Assembly (NCBI GenBank): GCA_031628995.1
Contig: JAVLUO010000007.1
Location: 1-64,000, forward strand
Direction of reading: 5' to 3'
DNA from: Bacillota bacterium LX-D
Lineage (GTDB): Bacteria > Bacillota > DUOV01 > Zhaonellaceae
Length of the DNA stretch: 64,000 bases
Part shown: piece after piece, positions 15,901-25,177 of the stretch
Position numbering within the stretch: the first letter of the stretch is position 1
Layout of the letters: the number at the start of each line of letters is the position of its first letter
Notes under the pieces: generated by a model
Seen by the model: only the letters and a program-made list of their open reading frames with translations
Database searches by the model: none
What the model was told of the DNA's origin: nothing
Translations under genes and position numbers: made by a program

Positions 15901-16488
15901 AATTCTCACTGGCTGCTCTTCGGTTAATAAATAAATATCTAATATTCCGCCACGAACAGCAAACTGTCCAGGGGCTTCGACTATTTCCACCCGTTCATAA
16001 CCTAATTCTACAATTATTTGCAGCAGTTCATCCCAATTTAATACTTCCCCTTGTTCAATTTTAAAAGTGCTTTTTTCCAATACCTTCCTAGGAACCAATT
16101 GCTGCAAAGCTGCTTCTCCTGTCGTTACCAGGCACTTGATATTTCCCTCTATAAGGCGGGCCAATACCTTTAACCGCTCCCCTTGAATTTCTTTACTGGA
16201 AGCATAAACTTGGTAAGTAAGCATTTCCCGAGGCGGGAAAAATTCTATCTCCCCCGGCCAAAATAAAGCTAAATCAGCTGCTAAAGATCTGCCTTCTTCT
16301 TCGTTAGCAGTAATAGCTAGAACTGGATAATTGTTTTTAGCAGCAATTCCGGCTACCCAAAAACTTTTTTGAGAGCTAACTAGTCCAAAAACAGCTTGGC
16401 CTCCATAATTTTGCCTAATGCCTCTTAATAAACTTTGAAATTGTGATTCCTGGTCAAGGAGTTCTAATAAACCCTGGTGTTGCACCAT
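12964..16488 (-). CDS. mfd: Transcription-repair coupling factor Mfd
   Basis: Removes RNA polymerase stalled at lesions and recruits UvrA. At 1174 residues it is of normal length. UvrB-like modules occupy about the first 470 residues, followed by the RNA polymerase-interacting CarD-like domain ([19 protein letters not shown]). The translocase follows, with Walker A [15 protein letters not shown], the DEEQRFGV box and the [29 protein letters not shown] motif VI region, then the TRCF C-terminal domain. The start is ATG 16488 behind GGAGG; the TTG at 16500 lies within that site. Position after pth matches Bacillus. Confidence 0.96.
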   Translation of the reverse strand: [1174 protein letters not shown]

Positions 16489-16548
16489 GTAAACCTCCAA
16501 ATAATAAATACGAAAAGATGGACACCAAGTCAGGCCTCCATACTATTT

Positions 16549-16890
16549 TTATCGTAATGGTCTGAAAAATATAACAGCTGTATTCCACAAAATATGGGCA
16601 ACTGCTGCTGAAGCAATAGCTAACCAAATATTTGTGGAAGCCTGCCAAATAGTTTGCGTTAACCAGCCTAAAAAAGCATGACTTCCTAAACTAGTTAATG
16701 CCGCAGGCCAATCATCGTAACCAGGACTCAGCAAATCAATAATTGCTTCTACAGCTCCAAAAACAATGTGAATTGATAAAATGGAACTATGAGCAAAAAT
16801 TGCTGCTGTAGTCTTCATAATTTCTTCCAGAACAGGGACAACAGTAAAAATCATTATTTTACCCCAAAGTTTCACCAGCCAAGAATTCAC
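16549..16890 (-). CDS. PrsW/CPBP-like small membrane protein, possible intramembrane protease
   Basis: A 113-residue membrane protein (GTG start at 16890) with about four helices. It has EEIMKTTA near residue 22, GAVEAIID near 45, SLGSHAFLGW near 67 and AHILWNTAV near 98. This order of EExxK, a buried Glu, His and HxxxN resembles PrsW/CPBP-type intramembrane metalloproteases, though the protein is much shorter. The frame is open upstream to about 16945 and would add a hydrophobic helix (IFLIVGFLAAVAAW), but no usual start codon is present there; GTG 16890 lacks a good ribosome binding site. It lies between pth and mfd. Confidence 0.55.
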   Translation of the reverse strand: MNSWLVKLWGKIMIFTVVPVLEEIMKTTAAIFAHSSILSIHIVFGAVEAIIDLLSPGYDDWPAALTSLGSHAFLGWLTQTIWQASTNIWLAIASAAVAHILWNTAVIFFRPLR

Positions 16891-16969
16891 TACCCAGGCT
16901 GCAACCGCAGCTAGGAATCCTACGATGAGAAATATCTTTTTTGCCCCCTACATTAATAATTAATAGTTA

Positions 16970-17533
16970 TTAACAATTATAATTATTCATGGCTTTTTCT
17001 AATCCATCACTAATTATTGTCAACACTGCTTCCGCTGCTTTTGGCAGCAAGTTTTGCAATATTTTCCATTCATTATCGGAAAAGCCGCTTAAAACATAGT
17101 CTGCAGTCTGCCAGCCTTGGGGAGGTCTCCCAATTCCTAGGCGAACTCTTTGAATTTTTTCTGTTCCTAGAATTTGGATAATATTGCCCATACCTTTTTG
17201 TCCGCCGGAACTGCCACTGTTCCGAATCCGTAATCTGCCTACAGCTAAATCTAAATCGTCGTAAATAACAATGAGATCTTGAGGCTGCAGCTTATACCAA
17301 TGAAGTAAAGAACCAACTGCCTGACCGCTTAAATTCATATAGGTTTGAGGCTTGGCAATAATTATTTTTTCTTGCTGCCATCTGCCTTCAGCAACTAGGG
17401 ATTGATGCTTGGATGCTGCTTTAAAATCAACTCCTAATTTATCTGCCAAAAAGTCAGCCGTAATGAAACCAATATTATGCCGTGTAGTTTCATAACGCGG
17501 CCCAGGATTCCCTAAACCAACTACAAGTTTCAT
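16970..17533 (-). CDS. pth: Peptidyl-tRNA hydrolase
   Basis: Releases tRNA from peptidyl-tRNAs dropped by ribosomes. The protein has 187 residues, normal for the family. It shows VGLGNPGPRYETTRHNIGF at 5-23, with the catalytic His, then KPQTYMNLSGQAV near residue 61, IYDDLDLAVGRLRIR near 90 and GGQKGMGNI near 110, all standard. It heads the pth-mfd part of the conserved order. Here the gerABC operon separates it from prs. Confidence 0.96.
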   Translation of the reverse strand: MKLVVGLGNPGPRYETTRHNIGFITADFLADKLGVDFKAASKHQSLVAEGRWQQEKIIIAKPQTYMNLSGQAVGSLLHWYKLQPQDLIVIYDDLDLAVGRLRIRNSGSSGGQKGMGNIIQILGTEKIQRVRLGIGRPPQGWQTADYVLSGFSDNEWKILQNLLPKAAEAVLTIISDGLEKAMNNYNC

Positions 17534-17613
17534 AGCTCCCCCTCTTTCTGCTCTCCAATATTCTGCTTAGCTCTCCTAAATTCCTTTTTTAAAAATTAAG
17601 AATGCTAATTTCT

Positions 17614-17841
17614 TTAAATATTAGCTACAAAACCCAAAATTTTAATTAAGATAAAAATAACAATTATACCAAATATATATCCTAGCCCACCCCTTTTTGC
17701 AACTAAACTTTCTCTGGCAAAACCTCTTTTCCCTAAAGCCGGGGAAACCATTACATAAGACCATACTCCGCAGATTAGAAAAGCTGCAATGGCCCAAAAG
17801 GAAAAGATACTTTGGAGCCTTTCTATAATGTTGATCAGCAT
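17614..17841 (-). CDS. Small membrane protein of the gerABC operon (CLC_0170-like)
   Basis: A 75-residue protein with two transmembrane helices (about 14-33 and 53-73) linked by a basic loop (GKRGFARESLVAKRGG). It follows gerC by 24 bp and is therefore probably the fourth gene of the germination operon. It resembles the small CLC_0170-type proteins found beside clostridial ger genes, but I could not confirm this. The second ger operon also has a small membrane protein downstream (49763-49927). Confidence 0.65.
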   Translation of the reverse strand: MLINIIERLQSIFSFWAIAAFLICGVWSYVMVSPALGKRGFARESLVAKRGGLGYIFGIIVIFILIKILGFVANI

Positions 17842-17865
17842 GCTTCCTTCTCCTTAATTTTTAAC

Positions 17866-19056
17866 TTATTTATTTACCCCTACCCGGCGAATATGTACTT
17901 GAGCTTGAACCTGAACTTCGGCTTGGGCAAATTCCTGAGGCCAATTTTTCTTCAGCTGTTTCCAAACCCCAGGATGGCGTTCCTCTAGTCTTCTGCCAAA
18001 ACCAAAAACATCACCCTGGAATTGCTGCTGCATTTTTTGTACAGTCAATTTAATTTGTTTTTCAATAGCTCGATTAAATTCCCGCTCAGTATCTTTTAGA
18101 TGTGCACTATTTAACACATGACTGGGATCTTGGTGTTCAACTAAAGTCCCTTCACCTGTAATCTCTATTCTAAAGGAAACTTTTTTTCCGTGAACAATAG
18201 GTATAATTCTGGAACTGGCTGAAGTAAGTTCTAGGACATCATTGCCCTTTACTCCGCCTGCACCCTTATTAGAAGTTTGTACTTTAATATTGCCTCCTTC
18301 AAATTTACCTGTTACTAAACGCACTCCTTGGGTTTCCATACCGCCTAACCAGCCAATGAGCTTATCTCCTTTAAAAAGTCCTGCTCCATTAAGCTTTGCT
18401 TCTCCTTTGCCGGCAATTATTCTGGGGATTAAATAAGTGCTATTTTCATGGAGGTTACGGGAAAGCTGGCTTAAAGTAATGGTAGGTGCAAAATGAGCTG
18501 TATAATCAGCATTGTTTTGCAAACTTGTTAAATAGGTGGCATTTACTCCTTCTAATTTAGGTTTAATGTCCAGCATTTCTTTAGCTGTACCAGGTGTAAT
18601 ATATACAGGTACCCTTTTTCTAATTTCGCTTTCCCGCAGAATAGAGTCAAAAGCACTTTTTAACCCGCCTTTGGCCAAATTTTGACCAATTAGTACAATT
18701 TGCACATGTTCCAAATAGGGAGCCCTATTTGACCTGGTAGAAGCCTCATTAAAAGTTTCGGCAATACTGCTGGCATTAGTAACTGTTAAATTCCAAAAGG
18801 GTAATTTATCTCCCCCGCCTTTTTCCTTGCCTGCTACCTGGCCTGGGGCAACAAGTTGAAAAGTAACCTGGTAGAATTTGCTCCCAGGCTCAGCTAAAGC
18901 CCCTTCCACTCCACTTGGAACTTCAGCTTTTTTGACGCTTTGATCTAAACCTAATCCTAAAACAATTCCTCTTTCATCAACTTCCCTTTGATCCCAGCAA
19001 GCAGTGCCCAAGGATATACTTACTAATATTAGAAGAGCTGTTAATATTTTTTTCAT
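17866..19056 (-). CDS. gerC: Spore germination lipoprotein GerC (germinant receptor C subunit)
   Basis: A Ger(x)C family protein of 396 residues, anchored by lipidation to the inner spore membrane. The signal ends in SLGTAC, and the CWDQREVDERGIVLGLGLD start is the family hallmark. It contains LIGWLGGMETQGVRLV near residue 245 and ends with an HIRRVGVNK segment. It overlaps gerB by 4 bp (ATGA), so translation is coupled. Confidence 0.92.
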   Translation of the reverse strand: MKKILTALLILVSISLGTACWDQREVDERGIVLGLGLDQSVKKAEVPSGVEGALAEPGSKFYQVTFQLVAPGQVAGKEKGGGDKLPFWNLTVTNASSIAETFNEASTRSNRAPYLEHVQIVLIGQNLAKGGLKSAFDSILRESEIRKRVPVYITPGTAKEMLDIKPKLEGVNATYLTSLQNNADYTAHFAPTITLSQLSRNLHENSTYLIPRIIAGKGEAKLNGAGLFKGDKLIGWLGGMETQGVRLVTGKFEGGNIKVQTSNKGAGGVKGNDVLELTSASSRIIPIVHGKKVSFRIEITGEGTLVEHQDPSHVLNSAHLKDTEREFNRAIEKQIKLTVQKMQQQFQGDVFGFGRRLEERHPGVWKQLKKNWPQEFAQAEVQVQAQVHIRRVGVNK

Positions 19057-20147
19057 TTTTGCTTAGCCTCCTTAATATGTTTCAAGGCTAATAAAATCAG
19101 GATTTCAATATAAAAAGTCAATCCTAAACTAAAATCACCTACCACCTTTCCAAAGGTGCTAACTTCATCAATATTTTGGGGAGTCATGGCTATTAAATAA
19201 ATAAAAGGGAGCAGTAAAAATACCCAACAGCGTAATTCTCCCAGACCTGTAAGATGGGTCAAAGTAGTTGCTGATAGAAAGTACACTGCAACAACTGTCG
19301 TAAAAACGGCTAAAATCCAAATACTTAGAATAATAATGTCAAAACGCTCAATAAAGGTACCGGGAACTTCAATTAACCTAACTAAATCTACAATGGGGAA
19401 TAAAGAATTGCTTAGCTCTATGGGGCCAAAAACTGCTAAGGCAATCAAAAACATAGCTAAATAAATAATAATTACTAAAGCTTGTGCTCCTAAACAAGGT
19501 ATTACAGCTTTCTCTGCTTTAGATAAATAAGGAATAAAAAAACCTATAATAGAATAACCTCCAAAAATACCATATCCTACAATACTTCCTTTAAAGATAG
19601 GAACAGCCCCTTGCTCAAATAGTGGTAATACCTCTTTAAAATTGGCCATAGGCAAAGCCATCAATAGTAAAAGTACAATTGGTATAATCAGTAAGGGAAA
19701 AAAGGTTTGCATCACCCGAAACATTGAGTTTACCCCGTGGCCAACAAGATAAGCACTAGTGAACAACATGGTTAAATTTATAACTTCTAAAGGTGTTTTT
19801 TCTAAAAAGTAAATTTTTAGCACATCTCCAAATTGCCTAACGGCCATTGCCGTAGACAGGAGGAAAAAAACCAAAAATACTATCCCAACGACAAAGCCTA
19901 GTTTCTTTCCTAATAACCGGCTGCTATATTCTAAAATATTTTCACTAGGAAAAGTCTTGCCTAGTAAAGTTAGACAATAAACTGCCAAGGCTGCGTCTGC
20001 CCCTGCTAGCAAAATTGACAGCCAACCATCACGAGCGGCTGCAGCAGCAAATACCGAAGGCATTGCTAATATGCCCCCCCCAATCATAATGGAAACTAAT
20101 GCAATGGCAATTTGATTTGGATTGATTTTGTCTTGGGAAGTAAACAT
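19053..20147 (-). CDS. gerB: Spore germination permease GerB (germinant receptor B subunit)
   Basis: A 364-residue APC-superfamily protein with about ten transmembrane helices, thought to bind the nutrient germinant. It starts MFTSQDKINPNQIAIALV, with the first helix containing GGGILAMPS. The start at 20147 lies one base after the gerA stop, and its AGGGGGTGG ribosome binding site is made of the last gerA codons; the longer reading from 20168 is therefore unlikely. The substrate cannot be told. Confidence 0.92.
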   Translation of the reverse strand: MFTSQDKINPNQIAIALVSIMIGGGILAMPSVFAAAAARDGWLSILLAGADAALAVYCLTLLGKTFPSENILEYSSRLLGKKLGFVVGIVFLVFFLLSTAMAVRQFGDVLKIYFLEKTPLEVINLTMLFTSAYLVGHGVNSMFRVMQTFFPLLIIPIVLLLLMALPMANFKEVLPLFEQGAVPIFKGSIVGYGIFGGYSIIGFFIPYLSKAEKAVIPCLGAQALVIIIYLAMFLIALAVFGPIELSNSLFPIVDLVRLIEVPGTFIERFDIIILSIWILAVFTTVVAVYFLSATTLTHLTGLGELRCWVFLLLPFIYLIAMTPQNIDEVSTFGKVVGDFSLGLTFYIEILILLALKHIKEAKQK

Positions 20148-20148
20148 C

Positions 20149-21729
20149 TTACCACCCCCTACCTTCATCGGATTTTGGCTGACGAACAGTATCCTCAGCC
20201 CCTGTGGTTATTGGACGTGTTGTGAGCTTATGCAAAGGAGCCCTAATAAATAAATCTTTCCAATCTCTCACCTGATAAGGTATGGCTGGGGAAAGATAAT
20301 CAACCCCAAATGTTTTAATGGAGGCTAGATGAATCTGCAGGATAATAAAACCCAACATTACACCATAAAATCCTAAAACAGCTGCAGCAATCATTAAAGG
20401 AAAGCGAATCAAGCGAATTCCAATTACCAAATTATAAGATGGGATTGTAAATGATGCTACCGCTGTTAGTGCTACTACAATTAACATAATGGGACTGGCC
20501 AAATTTGCTGAAACAGCCGCATCTCCGACAATAATACCCCCTACAATACCTACTGTTTGCCCAACAGGTTTTGGTAGCCGTGCCCCTGCTTCTCTAAACA
20601 ATTCGAACGCCAATTCCATGATAATGGCCTGAACAATAGCAGGAAAAGGCACACCTTCTTTGGCAGCTGCAATAGCCAGCATTAGCTTCGCTGGGATTAG
20701 TCCGGGATGATAAGTAATTGTTGCAATAAATATAGCAGGAGCAAAAGCAGCTATATAAGCTCCTACTATTCGCAAAGATCTGGTAAAAGAGCCAATGATC
20801 CACCGCTCGTAGTAATCTTCCGGGCTCTGAAAAAATTGAGGAAAGGTAGCAGGAACCATTAGAACAAATGGAGTACCGTCCAAAAGGATTGCCACTCTTC
20901 CTTCCAGAAGAGCAGCCATCACTTTATCAGAACGCTCCGTATATTGAACCTGCGGAAAAGGAGAAAGGAAGTTATCTTCAATTAATTGTTCAATATAACC
21001 ACTTTCTAAAGCACCATCAATTTCAATGCTATTTAATCTTTTTTTTGTTTCCTGCAAAACTTTTTGGTTGACAATTCCTTCTATGTAGGCTACAACTAAA
21101 TCGCTTTGGGCTCTTGCCCCAATCCGCATTGCTTCCATCTTTAAATCTGGATTTTTTAAGCGGCGGCGTAACAATGCAGTATTGAAACGTATAGTTTCCG
21201 TAAAACCCTCTCGAGGTCCTCTGACTAAAGATTCTGTCTCCGGTTCCCCGATTCCACGGCTTGCCCAGCCTCGGGCACTAATGATTAAAGCTTGATCAAT
21301 GCCGTCAACGAAAAGAATCGCATCTCCAGATAAAATGCCATGGATAAGTTCCCCAATTTGCCTATTTTCTTTGACTTCTCCAGCAGTCATGCCTCTTTCC
21401 TTAATTTTGCTTAAGATATGAGTTCCTACAATATGTTCTTCCCCTGCATGTACTTCCAATTCGGCAGTTTGGAGCATTAAAGCATTGAGGATTTGATTCT
21501 CAATAATATCCTTATTAACTAAACCATCAACATAAATAACTCCAGCCTTAATTCTGCTTAAACCTATTTCCATTTCACGGAAGACCACATCGCTGCAGTT
21601 TTTAAACTTTTCTTTAAAAACAGCCATATTTTCAGTAAAACTGCTGGTAAGATTCAACTTATCTATGGCACTACTGTTTGCTTTTTTAGTTATTAAAGGC
21701 TTTTTACTCATTCTTTTCGGTAAAAGCAT
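20149..21729 (-). CDS. gerA: Spore germination protein GerA (germinant receptor A subunit)
   Basis: First gene of the operon. A large N-terminal soluble domain (about 1-290) carries RGMTAGEVKENRQIGELIHGILSGDA-type and ESLVRGPREGFTETI motifs. It is followed by about five membrane helices, including SFTRSLRIVGAYIAAFAPAI and FPAIVQAIIMELAFELFREA. A-subunits are thought to oligomerise into the spore ion channel. The start taken is ATG 21729 behind TTGGTGAT; a GTG at 21741 lies inside that site. It is divergent from the PRC-barrel gene. Confidence 0.93.
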   Translation of the reverse strand: MLLPKRMSKKPLITKKANSSAIDKLNLTSSFTENMAVFKEKFKNCSDVVFREMEIGLSRIKAGVIYVDGLVNKDIIENQILNALMLQTAELEVHAGEEHIVGTHILSKIKERGMTAGEVKENRQIGELIHGILSGDAILFVDGIDQALIISARGWASRGIGEPETESLVRGPREGFTETIRFNTALLRRRLKNPDLKMEAMRIGARAQSDLVVAYIEGIVNQKVLQETKKRLNSIEIDGALESGYIEQLIEDNFLSPFPQVQYTERSDKVMAALLEGRVAILLDGTPFVLMVPATFPQFFQSPEDYYERWIIGSFTRSLRIVGAYIAAFAPAIFIATITYHPGLIPAKLMLAIAAAKEGVPFPAIVQAIIMELAFELFREAGARLPKPVGQTVGIVGGIIVGDAAVSANLASPIMLIVVALTAVASFTIPSYNLVIGIRLIRFPLMIAAAVLGFYGVMLGFIILQIHLASIKTFGVDYLSPAIPYQVRDWKDLFIRAPLHKLTTRPITTGAEDTVRQPKSDEGRGW

Positions 21730-21903
21730 TGTTATCACCAATTTTATTAGTATTTTGTAATAATTCTTTGTTTAGTCTTACAAAATGGCACTGCAATTAT
21801 ACCTGGATATGAGCAATGTTCTGGAATATTACTTTGCCTGCGAGCATAAAACAACATTAAAAGGAACAATTTCTACCATTGGGAGCTTAGAGGGGGGTTT
21901 AAC

Positions 21904-22620
21904 GTGTATCCAAGCCGTAAACTTTTAGCAATGCCGGTTTTAAGCATTGAGGACGGAGAAATACTTGGCAAGGTTAAGGATATTGTTATTGATGCCAAGG
22001 CATTAAATATTGCAGCTTTAGTCTTGGAGCAAAAAGGTAATTGGTTTAAAGAAGCTAAAGTCATTACCTACGAACATATTAATACAATAGGAGATGACGC
22101 CATTACAGTAGTAAAAAGCAAATGTATCGAAAAAGCCAGTGCTCTTCCCCAAATTATGCAGTTGGTTCATAGTGGTATACCTATTATTGGCACAAGAGTA
22201 TTAACAGAAAGTGGAAGTTTTTTAGGAACTGTAGATGAATTTTTGTTTGACCCAGCAACAGGACACATTACTTTGCTGGAAATTGCTGATAAACTTATGG
22301 ACAATTTATTAAAAGGGAAGGCTTTTCTCTCCACGGATTTGCTTTCCACCGTAGGAAAGGATGCTATAATTGCCCAAAAAGGTGCTGAGAAAAATTTGGA
22401 AAGGCACGAGTCCAGCATTCAAGGAACCGTCAAAACCGTTAAAGAGGCAGGCTCGAAAATGTGGCAGCAAACTGTTACTAAAACTAAAAAGCTAGGGGAA
22501 TCTCTCAAAAAATTAGGGATAGAAGAAGTTAAAAAACCCCATGCCGCCAAACAAAAATCGGTGGATGAGGTAAATAAAGATGAAAATGAAAATACCGTTA
22601 ATTCAAGTAAGCCTAATTAA
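21904..22620 (+). CDS. PRC-barrel domain protein
   Basis: A 238-residue protein with two PRC-barrel-like units: residues 8-75 ([22 protein letters not shown]) and 95-160 ([23 protein letters not shown]). A helical, Lys-rich tail follows. PRC-barrels occur in RimM and in small cytoplasmic proteins of unknown role. The GTG start is supported by GAGGGGGG nine bases upstream. It is the only rightward gene in this block, and its last 8 bases overlap the end of prs. Confidence 0.85.
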   Translation: MYPSRKLLAMPVLSIEDGEILGKVKDIVIDAKALNIAALVLEQKGNWFKEAKVITYEHINTIGDDAITVVKSKCIEKASALPQIMQLVHSGIPIIGTRVLTESGSFLGTVDEFLFDPATGHITLLEIADKLMDNLLKGKAFLSTDLLSTVGKDAIIAQKGAEKNLERHESSIQGTVKTVKEAGSKMWQQTVTKTKKLGESLKKLGIEEVKKPHAAKQKSVDEVNKDENENTVNSSKPN

Positions 22621-23563
22621 AAATTTTACTTACGGGTAAATCCTCATGAATCCGAATTATGGCTTCACCTAACAATGGTGCTACTGATAATACTTTAATT
22701 TTTTTAGGAATTTCTATTTTATCATTTAAAGGAATAGTATTAGTTACTACAACTTCTTTAATTACAGACTCGCCTAAACGGTCTAAAGCAGGCCCAGAGA
22801 ATACAGGATGAGTACAGCCCACAAAAACTTCTTTTGCACCTCTGTCAATCATGGCTTGAGCTCCCTGGACAATTGTTCCTGCTGTATCAATAATATCATC
22901 TAACATAATAACGCTTTTGCCTTCAACGTCACCAATAATATTCATAATCTCGGCAACATTAGGCTTGGGTCTCCTTTTATCAATAATAGCAATACCTGCA
23001 CCTAGACGCTGAGCTAAGTCTCTGGCACGAGTGACACCGCCTAAATCAGGAGAGACAACAACAACATTATCTAAATTTTTACCTAAATAAAATTCAGCTA
23101 AGATTGATACACAGGGGATGTGATCTACAGGTATATCAAAAAAACCTTGGATCGCATTGGCGTGCAGATCCATAGCTACTACACGTCTTGCTCCAGCTGC
23201 CGTTAGAAGATTGGCAACTAATTTAGCAGAAATCGGATCCCGTGCCCGAACTTTTCTTTCTTGTCTTGCATAACCATAATAAGGTATTACTGCTGTAATT
23301 CTCCTGGCGGAAGCCCGGCGCAAAGCATCAATCATGATTAAAAGTTCCATTAAATTATCATTGACAGGATTGCAAGTAGGTTGAATGACGTAAACGTCAG
23401 CACCCCGTACACTTTCATCAATAGCAATGCTAATTTCACCATCGCTAAAGCGTTTAACTTTTGCATCGCCTAAGGTAACTCCCATGTACTCTGCTATTTC
23501 TTCAGCCAAGCCCGGATTAGCATTGGCGGTAAACAGTTTTAATTTTTGTCTGGATGTGGACAT
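22613..23563 (-). CDS. prs: Ribose-phosphate pyrophosphokinase
   Basis: Makes PRPP from ribose 5-phosphate and ATP for nucleotide, His and Trp synthesis. The start is ATG 23563 behind GGAGG, giving 316 residues; the longer frame from 23605 lacks support. Seen are [18 protein letters not shown] near the N-terminus, the flexible loop [25 protein letters not shown], and the PRPP-binding site [14 protein letters not shown]. It follows glmU as in most Firmicutes. Confidence 0.97.
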   Translation of the reverse strand: MSTSRQKLKLFTANANPGLAEEIAEYMGVTLGDAKVKRFSDGEISIAIDESVRGADVYVIQPTCNPVNDNLMELLIMIDALRRASARRITAVIPYYGYARQERKVRARDPISAKLVANLLTAAGARRVVAMDLHANAIQGFFDIPVDHIPCVSILAEFYLGKNLDNVVVVSPDLGGVTRARDLAQRLGAGIAIIDKRRPKPNVAEIMNIIGDVEGKSVIMLDDIIDTAGTIVQGAQAMIDRGAKEVFVGCTHPVFSGPALDRLGESVIKEVVVTNTIPLNDKIEIPKKIKVLSVAPLLGEAIIRIHEDLPVSKIFN

Positions 23564-23633
23564 TAGTATACCTCCATCTACACTTATAGGCTCTATTTTA
23601 CACAATTCTGCTTAATTTGACAAACCTCTTTCT

Positions 23634-25022
23634 TTATTCTCTACTTTTTTTATTTTTTTTGCTTGTCCAATTTAAAATATTTTCCTGTTTACTTCTAGCT
23701 ACCCCTAGGGAGCCAGCAGGAACATCTTTGGTTATTGTAGAGCCAGCAGCTACGTAGGCTTTCGATTCTACCTGAACAGGAGCAACTAAATTACTATTAC
23801 TACCTATAAAGGAACCATCTCCAATAATTGTAGGCCACTTCTTTTCTCCATCGTAATTGCAAGTAATAGTTCCCGCTCCGATATTTACTTTCGTTCCAAC
23901 CTGAGCATCCCCAATATAACTTAAGTGGAGTATTTTACTATTATTGCCTACGGAAACTTTTTTTAGTTCTACAAAATCGCCTATTTTTACATTTTGCCCT
24001 AGTTTGTTTCCTGGACGCAAATAGCTGTAGGGGCCGATTTGACACCCTTCCCCTAATTCACTTTCCACAACTGTAGATTGTTTGATTATAACTTCATTGG
24101 CAATTTGGCTATTAACAATTACGGTGTTGGGACCTATTTCACAGCCTTTCCCGATTTTGGTTTGACCCTGCAAGTAAGTATTTGGGTAGATAATAGTATC
24201 ATTTTCTATTTGCACGGTTCCTTCGATGTACGTATGCTCAGGGTCAACAATTGTTACACCTTGCAGCATTAACTTTTGATTAATTCTAGACTTAACTAAA
24301 GCTTCGGCTTGAGCCAACTGGACTCTATCATTTATACCCATTATTTCAGCTGGATCATCTGTGGCCAAGGCTGCTATTTTTAAACCCTGCTTCTGTAAAA
24401 GTCCAATTACATCAGTTAAATAGTACTCTCCTTGAGCATTATTCGGCTTAATTTTGCTAAGTGCCTCTTTTAAATAGGTTGCGGCAAAGCAATAAGTTCC
24501 TGAATTTATTTCCTTAACCTCTAACTCTTCAGGAGTCCCGTCTTTTTGTTCCACGATTTTTAGAACTTCTTGGTCCTCGTTACGGATTATTCTTCCATAG
24601 CCAAAGGGCTCCGTTAAATAGGTTGTCAAAATAGTTGCCACAGCTTTTTCTTCTTCGTGCTTCTTCAGTAGTTTAGAAAGAGTTGCCGTAGATAGGAGAG
24701 GTGTGTCCCCGCAGACTACTAAAACAGTCTCAATTTCAGATGTTAAATACTCTACTGCCTGCAGTACGGCATGTCCCGTTCCTAGCTGTTCTTTTTGCCA
24801 AGCGTAAAACAAGTCTTCACCAAGGGCAGATTGCACCTGTTCTCCTCCATGACCAACAACTATTATTGTCTTCCCAACAATTTCATGACAAGCATCAACA
24901 ACATGTTGAGCTAAATATTTTCCAGCAACCTTATGTAAAACTTTGGGCAATTGGGAACGCATCCTAGTTCCTTTTCCCGCAGCTAAAATAACAGCAGCAA
25001 TTTTATTAAAATCTTCAACCAC
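23634..25022 (-). CDS. glmU: Bifunctional UDP-GlcNAc pyrophosphorylase / glucosamine-1-phosphate acetyltransferase GlmU
   Basis: Performs the last two steps to UDP-GlcNAc for peptidoglycan. The N-terminal uridyltransferase (about 1-230) begins AAVILAAGKGTRMRSQLPKVLHKVAG. The C-terminal left-handed beta-helix (about 250-450) has hexapeptide repeats, with LRPGNKLGQNVKIGDFVELKK and ILHLSYIGDAQVGTKVNIGAGTITCNYDG. GTG 25022 was chosen, eight bases behind GGAGG; GTG 25025 is an alternative. The frame from 25055 is a longer, less likely reading. Confidence 0.96.
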   Translation of the reverse strand: MVEDFNKIAAVILAAGKGTRMRSQLPKVLHKVAGKYLAQHVVDACHEIVGKTIIVVGHGGEQVQSALGEDLFYAWQKEQLGTGHAVLQAVEYLTSEIETVLVVCGDTPLLSTATLSKLLKKHEEEKAVATILTTYLTEPFGYGRIIRNEDQEVLKIVEQKDGTPEELEVKEINSGTYCFAATYLKEALSKIKPNNAQGEYYLTDVIGLLQKQGLKIAALATDDPAEIMGINDRVQLAQAEALVKSRINQKLMLQGVTIVDPEHTYIEGTVQIENDTIIYPNTYLQGQTKIGKGCEIGPNTVIVNSQIANEVIIKQSTVVESELGEGCQIGPYSYLRPGNKLGQNVKIGDFVELKKVSVGNNSKILHLSYIGDAQVGTKVNIGAGTITCNYDGEKKWPTIIGDGSFIGSNSNLVAPVQVESKAYVAAGSTITKDVPAGSLGVARSKQENILNWTSKKNKKSRE

Positions 25023-25116
25023 CACAAAAACCTCCATCTTCATCCAAGCTGACAAGAATGATTAATAATTTTCCCAAAGCTATTTTAACATATTATAAAA
25101 AAATAGAAAGTCTAAT

Positions 25117-25154
25117 AAAAAAAAGCTGTCCTGCTTTTTTGCTCAGAACAGCTT
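25117..25154 (-). terminator. Terminator of spoVG
   Basis: AAGCTGT and ACAGCTT form the outer stem, extended by an inner GC-containing pairing, and are followed on the minus strand by TTTTTTTTA. Confidence 0.85.
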
Positions 25155-25177
25155 GTTACCTTATAAAAATTTACTAA

